A stretch of 64,000 bases of DNA from Streptomyces sp. TBY4. Lineage in GTDB: Bacteria; Actinomycetota; Actinomycetes; Streptomycetales; Streptomycetaceae. Under the pieces are notes generated by a model. The model saw nothing but the letters and a program-made list of their open reading frames with translations. It had not been told where the DNA came from and ran no database searches. The position numbers and the translations under genes are program-made. Below, piece by piece: positions 43,588 through 51,932 of the stretch (position 1 is the stretch's first letter; the number at the start of each line of letters is the position of its first letter). The stretch covers positions 23,420-87,419 of the forward strand of contig NZ_JANAVF010000003.1 of NCBI RefSeq assembly GCF_024213195.1, read 5' to 3'.

Positions 43588-44436
43588 ATGGACCTCAACA
43601 CGGTGCTCGACGTACGCGACGCACGCCGCCGCGAACCCTGGCGTCCGGGTGACGCCTGGCTCGGTGGCGGGACGTACCTCTTCTCCGAGCCCCAGCCCCA
43701 CCTCCGCCGTCTCGTCGACCTCTCCCGGATGGGCTGGCCCCCGCTGTCCTGGCACCCCGACGGCTCCCTGGACATCGCCGCCACCTGCACCATCACCGAG
43801 CTGTCCCGCTTCGGCCGGACCCTGCCCGCCACGGCCGCGCCGCTCTTCGAACAGTGCTGCCGGGCCTTCCTCGCCAGCTTCAAGATCTGGAACATGGCGA
43901 CCGTCGGCGGCAACCTCTGCAACGGCCTGCCCGCCGGCCCGGTGATCTCCCTGACCGCCGCCCTCGACGGCACCGCGCTCCTCCAGGGCCAGGACGGCTC
44001 CACCCGCCGCCTGCCCGTCACCGACTTCATCCGCGGAGCCGGCGTCAAGGACCTGCGCGACGGCGAGCTGCTGCGCTCGGTGCGGCTGCCCGCCCGCGCC
44101 CTGGACTCCCGTACCGCCTTCCGGCAGGCCTCCCTCTACGGTCTCGGCCGCTCCGGCGCCCTCGTCATCGGCGCCTACGACCCCCAGGACGGCTCCCTCG
44201 CCGTCACGGTCTCGGCCGCCACCACCCGCCCCTTCCGCTTCTGGTTCGCACTGCCGCCCACGGCGGCCGAACTGCGCCGGACGATCGACGACACCGTCCG
44301 GCCCGACGAGTGGTACGACGACATCCACGGACTGCCCGCCTGGCGGCGCCACATGGGCCTGCGCCTGGCGGAGGAGGTCCGCCGCGAACTGACGGCCGAC
44401 TGTGACGGCGACGGCGCTCCGGAGGGACTGCGATGA
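43588..44436 (+). CDS. Xanthine dehydrogenase family, FAD-binding subunit
   Basis: A 282-aa flavoprotein subunit of the molybdenum hydroxylase family. The FAD loops are visible as [13 protein letters not shown] near residue 28 and the conserved [10 protein letters not shown] near 108, followed by the CO-dehydrogenase-flavoprotein C-terminal domain. It transfers electrons from the iron-sulfur clusters to an acceptor. ATG at 43588 follows purine-rich GGCGGGAA. The stop overlaps the start of the next gene by 4 nt (ATGA). First gene of the operon, divergent from the PucR-type regulator. The substrate is probably hypoxanthine or xanthine from the regulator type. Confidence 0.9.
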   Translation: MDLNTVLDVRDARRREPWRPGDAWLGGGTYLFSEPQPHLRRLVDLSRMGWPPLSWHPDGSLDIAATCTITELSRFGRTLPATAAPLFEQCCRAFLASFKIWNMATVGGNLCNGLPAGPVISLTAALDGTALLQGQDGSTRRLPVTDFIRGAGVKDLRDGELLRSVRLPARALDSRTAFRQASLYGLGRSGALVIGAYDPQDGSLAVTVSAATTRPFRFWFALPPTAAELRRTIDDTVRPDEWYDDIHGLPAWRRHMGLRLAEEVRRELTADCDGDGAPEGLR

Positions 44437-47234
44437 CCAGCAGCAGCAGCGGCGGCGACAGCGGCTACGGGATCGACATCAACAAGCAGCACTTCACCGA
44501 GGAGCCCCGCCCCGGCCAGTGCCTGCGCACCTACCTCCGCGACCGCGGCTGGTTCGGCGTGAAGAAGGGCTGCGACCAGGGCGACTGCGGGGCCTGCACC
44601 GTCCACGTCGACGGGCAGCCGGTCCACAGCTGCCTCTACCCGGCCGTCCGCGCCGGGGGCCGCTCCGTCACCACCGTCGAGGGACTGTGCTCGCCCGGCG
44701 GGGAACTCCACCCCGTCCAGCAGCAGTTCCTCGACGCCCAGGGCTTCCAGTGCGGTTTCTGCACCGCCGGCTTCCTGATGACCACCTCCGCCCTCCAGGC
44801 CGAGCAGGGCACCGCCCACGACGACGGCAAGCTCGACGACCTCCCCCGCGCCTTCAAGGGCAACATCTGCCGCTGCACCGGGTACCGCGCCATCGAGGAC
44901 GCCGTGCGCGGGGTCAAGCACACCGAGGCCCCCGGGGCCGGGCAGGCCGTCGGCAAGTCCCCGGGCGCCCCCGCCGGCCCCCAGGTCGTCACCGGCACCG
45001 CCCGCTACACCTTCGACGTCGCCGTCCCCGGCCTGCTCCACATGAAGCTGCTGCGCTCCCCGCACCCGCACGCCCGCATCGTCTCCATCGACACCACCGA
45101 TGCCCTCCAAGTGCCCGGGGTCCACGCGGTGTTCACCCATCACGACGCCCCGGACCGGCTGTACTCCTCGGCCCGTCACGAGCACCCCACCGAGGACCCG
45201 ATGGACACCCGGGTCCTGGACGACGTGGTCCGCTTCGTCGGGCAGCGCGTGGCCGCCGTGGTCGCCGACAGCGAGCAGGCCGCCGAGGAGGGCTGCCGCC
45301 GCGTGGTGGTCACGTACGAGGAACTGCCGTACGTGACCGACCCGGAGGAGGCCATGCTGCCGGGCGCCCCCGTCCTGCACCCCAAGGGCCCCGAGTCGGG
45401 GATCTTCCGCGCCGAGAACAACGTGTGCGGCGAGGTCCACAACACCCTCGGCGACATGGAGAAGGGGTATGCGGAGGCGGACGTCGTCCACGAGGAGACT
45501 TATCTGACCCAGCGCGTGCAGCACGCCAGCCTGGAGACCCACGGCAGCGTCGCGTACTTCGAGCCCAGGGAGGACGGCGACGGCGAGCGCATCACCGTCC
45601 GCTCCTCCACCCAGGCCCCCTTCCTGACCCGGCGGGCGCTGTGCGCCCTCTACGACCTGAACGAGGACGAGGTCCGCGTCGTCGCGGGCCGCGTGGGCGG
45701 CGGGTTCGGCGGCAAGCAGGAGATGCTGACCGAGGACATCGTCGTCCTCGCCGCCCTGAAGCTGCGGCGCCCGGTGAAACTCGAATTCACCCGGGCCGAG
45801 CAGTTCTACGGCGCCACCACCCGCCACCCCTTCAAGATCACCATCAAGATCGGCGCCAAGAAGGACGGCACCCTCACCGCGCTGCGCATCCGCGTGCTCT
45901 CCAACACCGGCGCCTACGGCAACCACGGCCCCGCGGTCATGTTCCACAGCGTCGGCGAGTCCTTCGCCGTCTACAAGGCGCCGAACAAGGAGGTGGAGGC
46001 GTACTCCGTCTACACCAACGGCGTACCGGCGGGCGCCTTCCGCGGCTACGGCCTGGGCCAGGTCCTCTTCGCCCTCGAATCGGTGATGGACGAGCTCGCG
46101 ATCCGGCTCGATATGGACCCGCTCGTCCTGCGCGAGAAGAACGTCATCGGCCCCGGCGACCCCATGGTGACCCCCATCGGCCACGAGGAGGACCTCTTCA
46201 TCGCCTCGTACGGGATGAAGCAGTGCATGGACGTCGTCCGCAAGGCCATCGCCGAGGACCGCAGCCACGAGGACGTCCCCGAGGGCTGGCTCACCGGGAC
46301 GGGCTCGGCGGTCGCGATGATCGCGACCGGGCCGCCCGGCGGCCACTTCGCCGACGCACGGGTCAGCCTGCTGCGCGACGGCACGTACGACATCGCGGTG
46401 GGCACGGCGGAGTTCGGCAACGGCACCACCACCGTCCACCAGCAGATCACCGCGGGCGCGCTGAACACCACGGTCGACCGGATCGCGGTCCGCCAGTCGG
46501 ACACGGACGTGGTCCGCCACGACACCGGCGCCTTCGGCTCGGCCGGCACCGTGGTAGCGGGAAAGGCGGTGATGCTGGCCGCCGACTCCCTCGCGGAGCG
46601 CCTCAAGACCTTCGCCGCCCGCCACACGGGCGTGGCCCGGCACCTGTGCAAGCTCGGGGCCGAGGCCTTCGACTGCGCGGGCCGCGTCGTCACCCTCAAG
46701 GAGCTGTACGAGGCCGCGTACGAGAAGGGCAGGCTCGACGAGATCGCGGCCGACGGGCACTGGGGCGGCTCCCCGCGCTCGGTGGCCTTCAACGCCCAGT
46801 GGTTCCGCCTCGCGGTCGACCCCGGAACGGGCGAGATGAAGATCCTGCGCAGCGTCCACGCGGCGGACGCGGGCAAGGTCATGAATCCGATGCAGTGCCG
46901 CGGCCAGGTCGAGGGCGGGGTGGCCCAGGCCCTGGGCGCCACCCTCTTCGAGACCGTACGGGTGGACGAGCGCGGGGAGGTCACCACGGCCGCCTTCCGC
47001 CGCTACCGCCTCCCGCAGTACGCGGACGTCCCGCGCACCGAGGTCCACTTCATGGAGACCTCGGACTCGATCGGCCCCCTCGGCGCCAAGTCCATGTCCG
47101 AGAGCCCCTTCAACCCGGTGGGCCCCGCCTTCGCCAACGCGCTGCGGGACGCGACGGGGGTCCGGTTCACGGAGATGCCGGTGACGCGGGACGTGGTCTG
47201 GCAGAAGATCCACGAAGCCGGGGGCGGGCGCTGA
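44433..47234 (+). CDS. Xanthine dehydrogenase family, fused iron-sulfur and molybdopterin subunit
   Basis: A 933-aa protein joining two subunits that are separate in many bacteria. Residues 20-155 are the 2Fe-2S part: a plant-type cluster (Cys47, 52, 55, 67) and an alpha-helical cluster (Cys107, 110 and 146, 148 in CRC). Residues 170-933 are the molybdopterin domain, with [11 protein letters not shown], a QVLFALES region, and the C-terminal SMSESPFN, whose glutamate lies where the catalytic base is expected (kGxGE in classical enzymes). The N-terminal fusion with a separate FAD gene is an unusual order. No signal peptide; cytoplasmic. Confidence 0.9.
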   Translation: MTSSSSGGDSGYGIDINKQHFTEEPRPGQCLRTYLRDRGWFGVKKGCDQGDCGACTVHVDGQPVHSCLYPAVRAGGRSVTTVEGLCSPGGELHPVQQQFLDAQGFQCGFCTAGFLMTTSALQAEQGTAHDDGKLDDLPRAFKGNICRCTGYRAIEDAVRGVKHTEAPGAGQAVGKSPGAPAGPQVVTGTARYTFDVAVPGLLHMKLLRSPHPHARIVSIDTTDALQVPGVHAVFTHHDAPDRLYSSARHEHPTEDPMDTRVLDDVVRFVGQRVAAVVADSEQAAEEGCRRVVVTYEELPYVTDPEEAMLPGAPVLHPKGPESGIFRAENNVCGEVHNTLGDMEKGYAEADVVHEETYLTQRVQHASLETHGSVAYFEPREDGDGERITVRSSTQAPFLTRRALCALYDLNEDEVRVVAGRVGGGFGGKQEMLTEDIVVLAALKLRRPVKLEFTRAEQFYGATTRHPFKITIKIGAKKDGTLTALRIRVLSNTGAYGNHGPAVMFHSVGESFAVYKAPNKEVEAYSVYTNGVPAGAFRGYGLGQVLFALESVMDELAIRLDMDPLVLREKNVIGPGDPMVTPIGHEEDLFIASYGMKQCMDVVRKAIAEDRSHEDVPEGWLTGTGSAVAMIATGPPGGHFADARVSLLRDGTYDIAVGTAEFGNGTTTVHQQITAGALNTTVDRIAVRQSDTDVVRHDTGAFGSAGTVVAGKAVMLAADSLAERLKTFAARHTGVARHLCKLGAEAFDCAGRVVTLKELYEAAYEKGRLDEIAADGHWGGSPRSVAFNAQWFRLAVDPGTGEMKILRSVHAADAGKVMNPMQCRGQVEGGVAQALGATLFETVRVDERGEVTTAAFRRYRLPQYADVPRTEVHFMETSDSIGPLGAKSMSESPFNPVGPAFANALRDATGVRFTEMPVTRDVVWQKIHEAGGGR

Positions 47235-47350
47235 CAACAGTCAGATTTGCCAGGCGGATTCGACGAAGTCCCGTACAGTTGCGGCTCATATCATGAGACC
47301 AACCTCGCAGATGAGGTTCTGCGGGCCGCGGCGCCGGGCATGACTGACCC

Positions 47351-47797
47351 ATGGCCAAACTCATGCTGCACGGAGACCTGGACCACCCGGCCACGCTCAG
47401 CGTCGCGGACCTGCGGGACTGGGCACAGCACCGGGCCGCGGTCACGTTCGACTGCGCGACCAACGGTCCGCAACACCACGTGTTCGAGGGGGCGTTGCTC
47501 CGGGAGGTCGTCTCGGACGCCGGTCCGGCCTTCGACGCCCGCCGCCGCAAGGACCGTTCGCGATTCCTGCTCGCGGTGACCGGCGGGGACGGACACCATT
47601 CGATGCTGTCCTGGGCCGAGTTGGACGCCGACTTCGGCGGGAGCCCGGTGCTGCTGGCGACCCGCCTCGACGGTGAGGACCTCGACGGGGCGGGTGCGCA
47701 GCTGGTGGTCCCCTCGGACCGGTGCGGGGCGCGCTACGTCAGCGCGGTCACGCACGTGTGGTTCGGCGCGCTGTCGCCGCCGAGCCTGGGCCTGTAG
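47351..47797 (+). CDS. Small molybdopterin-dependent oxidoreductase-domain protein
   Basis: A 148-aa protein resembling a trimmed sulfite-oxidase/YedY-type Moco-binding domain. Visible are PATLSVADLRDWAQ at the start, the candidate cysteine ligand in TFDCATNGPQHHVFEG, ALLREVV, and a terminal DRCGARYVSAVTHV. It is shorter than catalytic family members and has no dimerisation domain or signal, so activity is uncertain. It follows the xdh-type gene by 116 nt on the same strand and is convergent with the molbindin gene, all within a molybdenum-related cluster. Confidence 0.68.
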   Translation: MAKLMLHGDLDHPATLSVADLRDWAQHRAAVTFDCATNGPQHHVFEGALLREVVSDAGPAFDARRRKDRSRFLLAVTGGDGHHSMLSWAELDADFGGSPVLLATRLDGEDLDGAGAQLVVPSDRCGARYVSAVTHVWFGALSPPSLGL

Positions 47798-47807
47798 GGC
47801 GGGGGCC

Positions 47808-48227
47808 TCAGGCCGTCGCGAGGGAGATCTCGGTCGACTTGATCAGCGCGACGACGGAGGACCCGGCGGTCAGGCCGAGCGCCTCGACGGCGTCCTTGGT
47901 GATGGCGGCGGTCAGCCCGCCGCCGTTCACGTCCACCCGGACGGACGCCATGGCGCCGCCGGCGGAGACGTCGACCACGGTGCCGGCGATCTGGTTGCGG
48001 ATGGAGATGCCGTCGACGGCGCCGGTGGCCAGGGCGACTTCGGTGGCCTTGACCAGCGCCTTCACGGAGGAGCCCGCGGCGAGGCCGAGGTCCTTGACGG
48101 CGTCGGTGGTGATCGCCGCGGTGATGTCCTGGCCGCCTTCCAGGCGGACCTTGACCGTCGTCATGGCCTCGCCCGAGGTGACGGAGGTGACGGTGCCGGC
48201 GATCTGGTTGCGGATGCTCAGGCTCAT
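47808..48227 (-). CDS. Molbindin with two Mop (TOBE) domains
   Basis: A 139-aa molybdate-binding protein made of two Mop repeats of about 68 residues. Each begins SIRNQIAGTV (residues 4 and 75) and continues with an AAIT-DAV-LGL-AGSSV-AL-K-TE-LAT pattern. Tandem Mop proteins form rings that store or buffer molybdate or tungstate, fitting the adjacent molybdoenzyme genes. The repeats are strongly similar to each other, pointing to recent internal duplication. ATG at 48227 has GAGG about 12 nt upstream. Convergent with the small Moco-domain gene, 10 nt between stops. Confidence 0.9.
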   Translation of the reverse strand: MSLSIRNQIAGTVTSVTSGEAMTTVKVRLEGGQDITAAITTDAVKDLGLAAGSSVKALVKATEVALATGAVDGISIRNQIAGTVVDVSAGGAMASVRVDVNGGGLTAAITKDAVEALGLTAGSSVVALIKSTEISLATA

Positions 48228-48445
48228 GAGTGGTACGACCTCTTGCAGTAGACGGTTCCGTGCGCACGGCCCGGGGGGATCCGCGAGCCGTACGGGATCG
48301 ACGCTATGCGGCCCGGCGCCGGCTTGCTGACGACCCGTCGCATCCGCCACCCGGAACCACCCGGGCGGCTGGCCGATGCGCGGGAAGAAGAATCTCCGGA
48401 GTTTCTCCCGGGTTCCTGTCACACACGCGGGGCGGCGCGGGTCAG

Positions 48446-48471
48446 TGCGGTGAGGAAGAGAAATCACCGCA
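48446..48471. promoter_or_regulatory. Inverted repeat upstream of the DoxX gene
   Basis: TGCGGTGA (48446-48453) and TCACCGCA (48464-48471) form a perfect 8-bp inverted repeat with a 10-nt spacer, 27 nt before the DoxX start. Placement near the expected promoter suggests a repressor operator. Confidence 0.4.
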
Positions 48472-48497
48472 CCGCACCGCCTACCGAGGAGCCCCTC

Positions 48498-48845
48498 ATG
48501 CAGATCGCCGCCACCGTCGTCGCCGTCCTCGCCGCCGCCATGTCGGGCTTCTCGGGGTACTCGCTCCTGCGCCGCGCCCCCTGGGTGGTGGAGGCCATGG
48601 AGCAGTACGGGGTCCCCCGGGCCTGGTGGACCCCGCTCGGTGCGGCCAAGGCGGCCGGAGCCCTGGGCCTGTTGGCCGGGCTCTTCGTCCCGGCCGTCGG
48701 GATCGCGGCCGGCATCGGCCTGGTCCTCTACTACACCGGCGCCGTGATCACCGTGCTCCGGGCCCGGGCCTACGCCCACGCCCCCTTCCCGGTGATCTAC
48801 ATGGCCCCGGTCGTCGCCGCCTTCACCCTCGGCTTCGCCGCGTAG
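48498..48845 (+). CDS. DoxX-like membrane protein
   Basis: A 115-aa integral membrane protein with four predicted helices, matching the DoxX_2 family: helices at about 3-20, 46-66, 68-88 and 95-113, with the charged motif GAAKAAGALGLLAG in helix two. Functions of the family are poorly known; some members act in redox or thiosulfate oxidation complexes. ATG at 48498 is well supported by GAGGAG 7 nt upstream. Single gene. Confidence 0.85.
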   Translation: MQIAATVVAVLAAAMSGFSGYSLLRRAPWVVEAMEQYGVPRAWWTPLGAAKAAGALGLLAGLFVPAVGIAAGIGLVLYYTGAVITVLRARAYAHAPFPVIYMAPVVAAFTLGFAA

Positions 48846-48867
48846 GGCGTCAGCCGAACTCCGCCCG

Positions 48868-49680
48868 TCAGCCGAACTTCGGCATCTCGCCGACCGTCTT
48901 CGCCACGTCGATCACGGCGAACGCCGCGCCCTGCGGGTCCGTCACCGCCGCGAAGCGGCCGAAGGGGCTGTCCATCGGGCCGAAGTGCAGCTTCCCTCCG
49001 TGCGCCTGGGTCTTGGCGACCGCCTCGTCGCAGTCCGGGACGGCGAAGTAGACCTGGACGTAGGAGGGGATCTCCGGCGGGAAGTCGGTGCCCATGTTCA
49101 TCCGGCCCAGCACCGCGTTCTCCGGGCCGCCCAGGCTGAAGACCTTGAAGTCCATGCCGGCCATCTCGGGGTCGTCGCCGGCGTCCATCTGCTGGGACCC
49201 GTACGGGAAGACCTGCGGGAGGAACGCGTCCGCCTTGGCCACGTCGCGCGAGAAGAACTCGGCCCAGCAGTACGCGCCCGGCTCGCCCGTCTTCTCGAAG
49301 CCCTTGTGGTCGCCCGGCTGCCAGACGCCGAAGACGGCGCCGCTCGGCTCCTTCGCGATGGCCATCGTGCCGAAGGAGCCGACCTGCATCGGCTCCATCA
49401 GGAGCTCGCCACCGGCCGCCTTGATCTTCGCGGCCGTGGCCTCGGCATCGGGCGAGGAGAGGTAGAGACACCATTGCGAATGGCCCTCCGCCCCCGGCAT
49501 CGGCGGCACCACCGCCGCGACGGCCTTGCCGTCGGAGTAGGCCTGCGTGTAGTTCCCGTACTCGCTGCTGGACTCTCCGAAGGTCCAGCCCAGCACATCG
49601 GCGTAGAAGGTCTTCGCGCCCTCCAGGTCGGAGAACATCGCGTCCACCCAGCAGGGCGCGCCTTCCGTGAACTCAGCCAT
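48868..49680 (-). CDS. VOC (glyoxalase/bleomycin-resistance) superfamily protein, two domains
   Basis: A 270-aa protein with two vicinal-oxygen-chelate domains. Domain one (residues 8-125) starts PCWVDAMFSDLEGAKTFYADVLGW; domain two (136-262) starts PGAYCWAEFFSRDVAKADAF and ends GRFAAVTDPQGAAFAVID. The layout matches the CFP32-like glyoxalase group of Actinobacteria. Metal ligands are not clear, so catalysis is uncertain; the family includes hydroxylases, lyases and resistance proteins. ATG at 49680. Convergent with the DoxX gene and divergent from the HhH-GPD gene. Confidence 0.85.
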   Translation of the reverse strand: MAEFTEGAPCWVDAMFSDLEGAKTFYADVLGWTFGESSSEYGNYTQAYSDGKAVAAVVPPMPGAEGHSQWCLYLSSPDAEATAAKIKAAGGELLMEPMQVGSFGTMAIAKEPSGAVFGVWQPGDHKGFEKTGEPGAYCWAEFFSRDVAKADAFLPQVFPYGSQQMDAGDDPEMAGMDFKVFSLGGPENAVLGRMNMGTDFPPEIPSYVQVYFAVPDCDEAVAKTQAHGGKLHFGPMDSPFGRFAAVTDPQGAAFAVIDVAKTVGEMPKFG

Positions 49681-49788
49681 GATCGATCGACTCCTGTGTC
49701 GTGTACGACGTGACCCGTCTCGGTACTCACGCTAGGCGCGGGGTCCGACAATCGCGCGGGGAGCACCTCCGCGCGGGACCCTGGGTAC

Positions 49789-50439
49789 ATGGACGACAGG
49801 AACGACAAGCACGAGCCCGACACGGACAAGGGCGTCACCATCCGGCTCGCCCAGCAGCCGGAGGCCGACGAGCTCCTCGGGCGCAGCCCGCTCGCCGCGC
49901 TGGTCGGGATGCTGCTGGACCAGCAGGTCCCCATGGAATGGGCGTTCGCGGGGCCCTGGACGATCGCCCGGCGCCTCGGCTCCGACGACCTGGACGCGCA
50001 CGCGATCGCCGCCTACGACCCGGAGGCGTTCGCCGCCCTGCTCTCGGAGAAGCCGGCGGTGCACCGCTACCCGGGGTCGATGGCGAAGCGGGTGCAGCAG
50101 CTGTGCGCGTACCTGGTGGAGCACTACGAAGGGGACGCGGCGGCGGTGTGGGCCGACGCGGGCACCGGGGCCGAGCTGCTGGCGCGGCTGCGGGCACTGC
50201 CCGGCTTCGGGGAGCAGAAGGCGCAGATCTTCCTGGCACTGCTCGGCAAGCGGTTCGGGGTGCGGCCGCGCGGCTGGCGCGAGGCGGCCGGCGGGTACGG
50301 GCCGGCGCACGTCTACCGGTCGGCGGCGGACATCACCGGCCCGGAATCGCTGGCCAAGGTGCGCGCGCACAAGCAGGAGGCGAAGGCCGCCGCGAAGGCG
50401 GAGAAAGCGGCCACCAGCGGTTCCAGTAAGCGGAATTGA
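49789..50439 (+). CDS. HhH-GPD-type DNA repair-like protein
   Basis: A 216-aa cytoplasmic protein of the HhH-GPD superfamily (DNA glycosylase fold). The helix-hairpin-helix is LRALPGFGEQKAQIFLALLG near residue 135, and the N-terminal helical region LAALVGMLLDQQVPMEWAF is the actinobacterial subgroup signature. The loop where active glycosylases carry the catalytic aspartate (VDTNV-type) reads VRPRGWREAAG here, with no Asp, so glycosylase activity is doubtful. A basic Lys/Ala-rich tail ends the protein. Short gap (54 nt) to the cupin gene on the same strand. Confidence 0.8.
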   Translation: MDDRNDKHEPDTDKGVTIRLAQQPEADELLGRSPLAALVGMLLDQQVPMEWAFAGPWTIARRLGSDDLDAHAIAAYDPEAFAALLSEKPAVHRYPGSMAKRVQQLCAYLVEHYEGDAAAVWADAGTGAELLARLRALPGFGEQKAQIFLALLGKRFGVRPRGWREAAGGYGPAHVYRSAADITGPESLAKVRAHKQEAKAAAKAEKAATSGSSKRN

Positions 50440-50493
50440 CCGTTCGGGCGAGTGTCGAGCCCGTTGTCAGACCCCGCCCCTAAGCTCGTGATC

Positions 50494-50970
50494 ATGACTG
50501 AGAACCTGACCCGCGCCGCCACTGCCGAGATCATCTCCGACGGCCCCGGCAGCCTGATCACGCTGCTCACGGACACCGCCGAGCTCACCTGCAACACGGC
50601 CACCTTCGAGGTCGGCGCCGCGGGTGCCCCGGTGCACTTCCACACCAAGGCGACCGAGTTCTTCCACGTCACGGAGGGCAGGCTCGACGTCCTGCTCGGC
50701 GACGAGATACACACCCTGACCAAGGGCGACTTCCTCGCCGTGCCCCCCGGTGTGAAGCACGCCTTCGCCCCGGCCGCGGACAGCACCGCTGAGGTCTTCG
50801 TCGGCTTCACCCCCGGCATGGGCCGCTTCGACTACTACCGGCTGCTCGGCCGGGTCCGGGCCGGCGAGGCCACCGTGCAGGACATCATCGACAGCCAGCC
50901 GGTCTACGACAACCACTACGCGGAGAGCGAGGCCTGGGCCGGCCGCCTGAAGCGCAGCGCCGAAGCGTAG
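50494..50970 (+). CDS. Cupin-domain protein
   Basis: A 158-aa single-domain cupin. The first cupin motif is GAPVHFHTKATEFFHVTEG with two His and one Glu metal ligands, and the second is PGVKHAFAPA with the third His, so a metal site is likely. Similar proteins are annotated as quercetin dioxygenase-like, but the substrate is unknown. ATG at 50494 is 7 nt after a TAAGCT box, so it may be read from a leaderless transcript. Its 3' end overlaps the convergent OpcA-like gene by 55 nt. Confidence 0.82.
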   Translation: MTENLTRAATAEIISDGPGSLITLLTDTAELTCNTATFEVGAAGAPVHFHTKATEFFHVTEGRLDVLLGDEIHTLTKGDFLAVPPGVKHAFAPAADSTAEVFVGFTPGMGRFDYYRLLGRVRAGEATVQDIIDSQPVYDNHYAESEAWAGRLKRSAEA

Positions 50971-51851
50971 ATCTCGTCGGCGTCGAGCCTTCGCAGCTCC
51001 TCCGCTATGAGCTCGGCACTGCTGCGGATCTTCAGCGCCACCTTGCGGTCGGGGCTGCCCGGCAGCAGCAGGGTGGCCAGGGCCCCGTCGGGGCGGTCCA
51101 CGCGGATCTCCCCGGCCGTGGTCGTCAGCAGGACCCGGGTGATGACCGGACCCTCGGTCGCCACCCGCGCCACGGGCACCCCGAGCCGGTCCTCCAGCCA
51201 GCGGGCCAGCAGCTCGGAGCTGGCGTTCCCGGGCTCGCTCTCCACGGCCGCGCCCGTCACCGGGAGCGGCTTCTGGTCCAGGGCGGCGGCCAGCAGCGAC
51301 CGCCACGGGGTCAGGCGGGTCCAGGCCAGATCGGTGTCCCCGGGCTCGTAGGTGCCGGCCCGGACGTCGAGCGCGCCGACCGGGTCGGCGGCCGCCTCGG
51401 CGTCCGTGATCCGGCGCTGCGCGAGGGCGCCCAGCGGATCCCGCGCGGGCGCGTCCGGGGCGTCGGCGGGCCACCAGGCCACCACGGGCGCGTCCGGCAC
51501 CAGCAGGGGGAGCACCACGGAGCCCGCGTGCTCGGTGAGCGTCCCGTGCAGCCGGAGCAGCACGATCTCCCCGGACCCGGCGTCGGAGCCGACCCGCAGC
51601 TCGGCGTCGAGCCGGTTCTGGCGCAGCCGGTGGGATCCGCGCGCGGTGCGCTTGATCACCGCGATGATCCGGCAGGGGTGCTCCCGCGAGGCCTCGGAGG
51701 CCGCGCGGACGGCGTCGTAGGCGTTCTCCTCGTCGGTGGCGACGAGGAGGTTGAGCACCAGCCCCATCGCGGGGCTCCCGACGGCCCGTCGTGCGTCGAG
51801 CAGGGCCCGGTTGACCTTGCTGGAAGTCGTATCGGTGAGTTCGGTCCGCAT
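50916..51851 (-). CDS. OpcA-like glucose-6-phosphate dehydrogenase assembly protein
   Basis: A 311-aa protein that matches OpcA along its length: MRTELTDTTSSKVNRAL, the TDEENAYDAVRAASEASREHPCR segment, VLPLLVPDAPVVAWWP and LTPWRSLLAAALDQ. OpcA assists assembly and activity of G6P dehydrogenase (Zwf) and is usually encoded beside zwf and tal. No pentose-phosphate gene is present here, so this is an orphan paralogue or a divergent family member. ATG at 51851. Its 3' end runs 55 nt into the convergent cupin gene. Confidence 0.8.
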   Translation of the reverse strand: MRTELTDTTSSKVNRALLDARRAVGSPAMGLVLNLLVATDEENAYDAVRAASEASREHPCRIIAVIKRTARGSHRLRQNRLDAELRVGSDAGSGEIVLLRLHGTLTEHAGSVVLPLLVPDAPVVAWWPADAPDAPARDPLGALAQRRITDAEAAADPVGALDVRAGTYEPGDTDLAWTRLTPWRSLLAAALDQKPLPVTGAAVESEPGNASSELLARWLEDRLGVPVARVATEGPVITRVLLTTTAGEIRVDRPDGALATLLLPGSPDRKVALKIRSSAELIAEELRRLDADEIYASALRFRRPAQASLSA

Positions 51852-51932
51852 GTTCCGAGTCTCGCAGGCCGGACGGGGCCCCGGGTACGGCTCCGGGTTA
51901 CGGGAATCCCCCGACCGGCCCGCCCGGCAGGT

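Noticed and set aside
47235..47350. A small gene in the gap after the fused molybdopterin gene.
   Set aside because: The only reading frames are short, lack a ribosome site and have atypical codon use.
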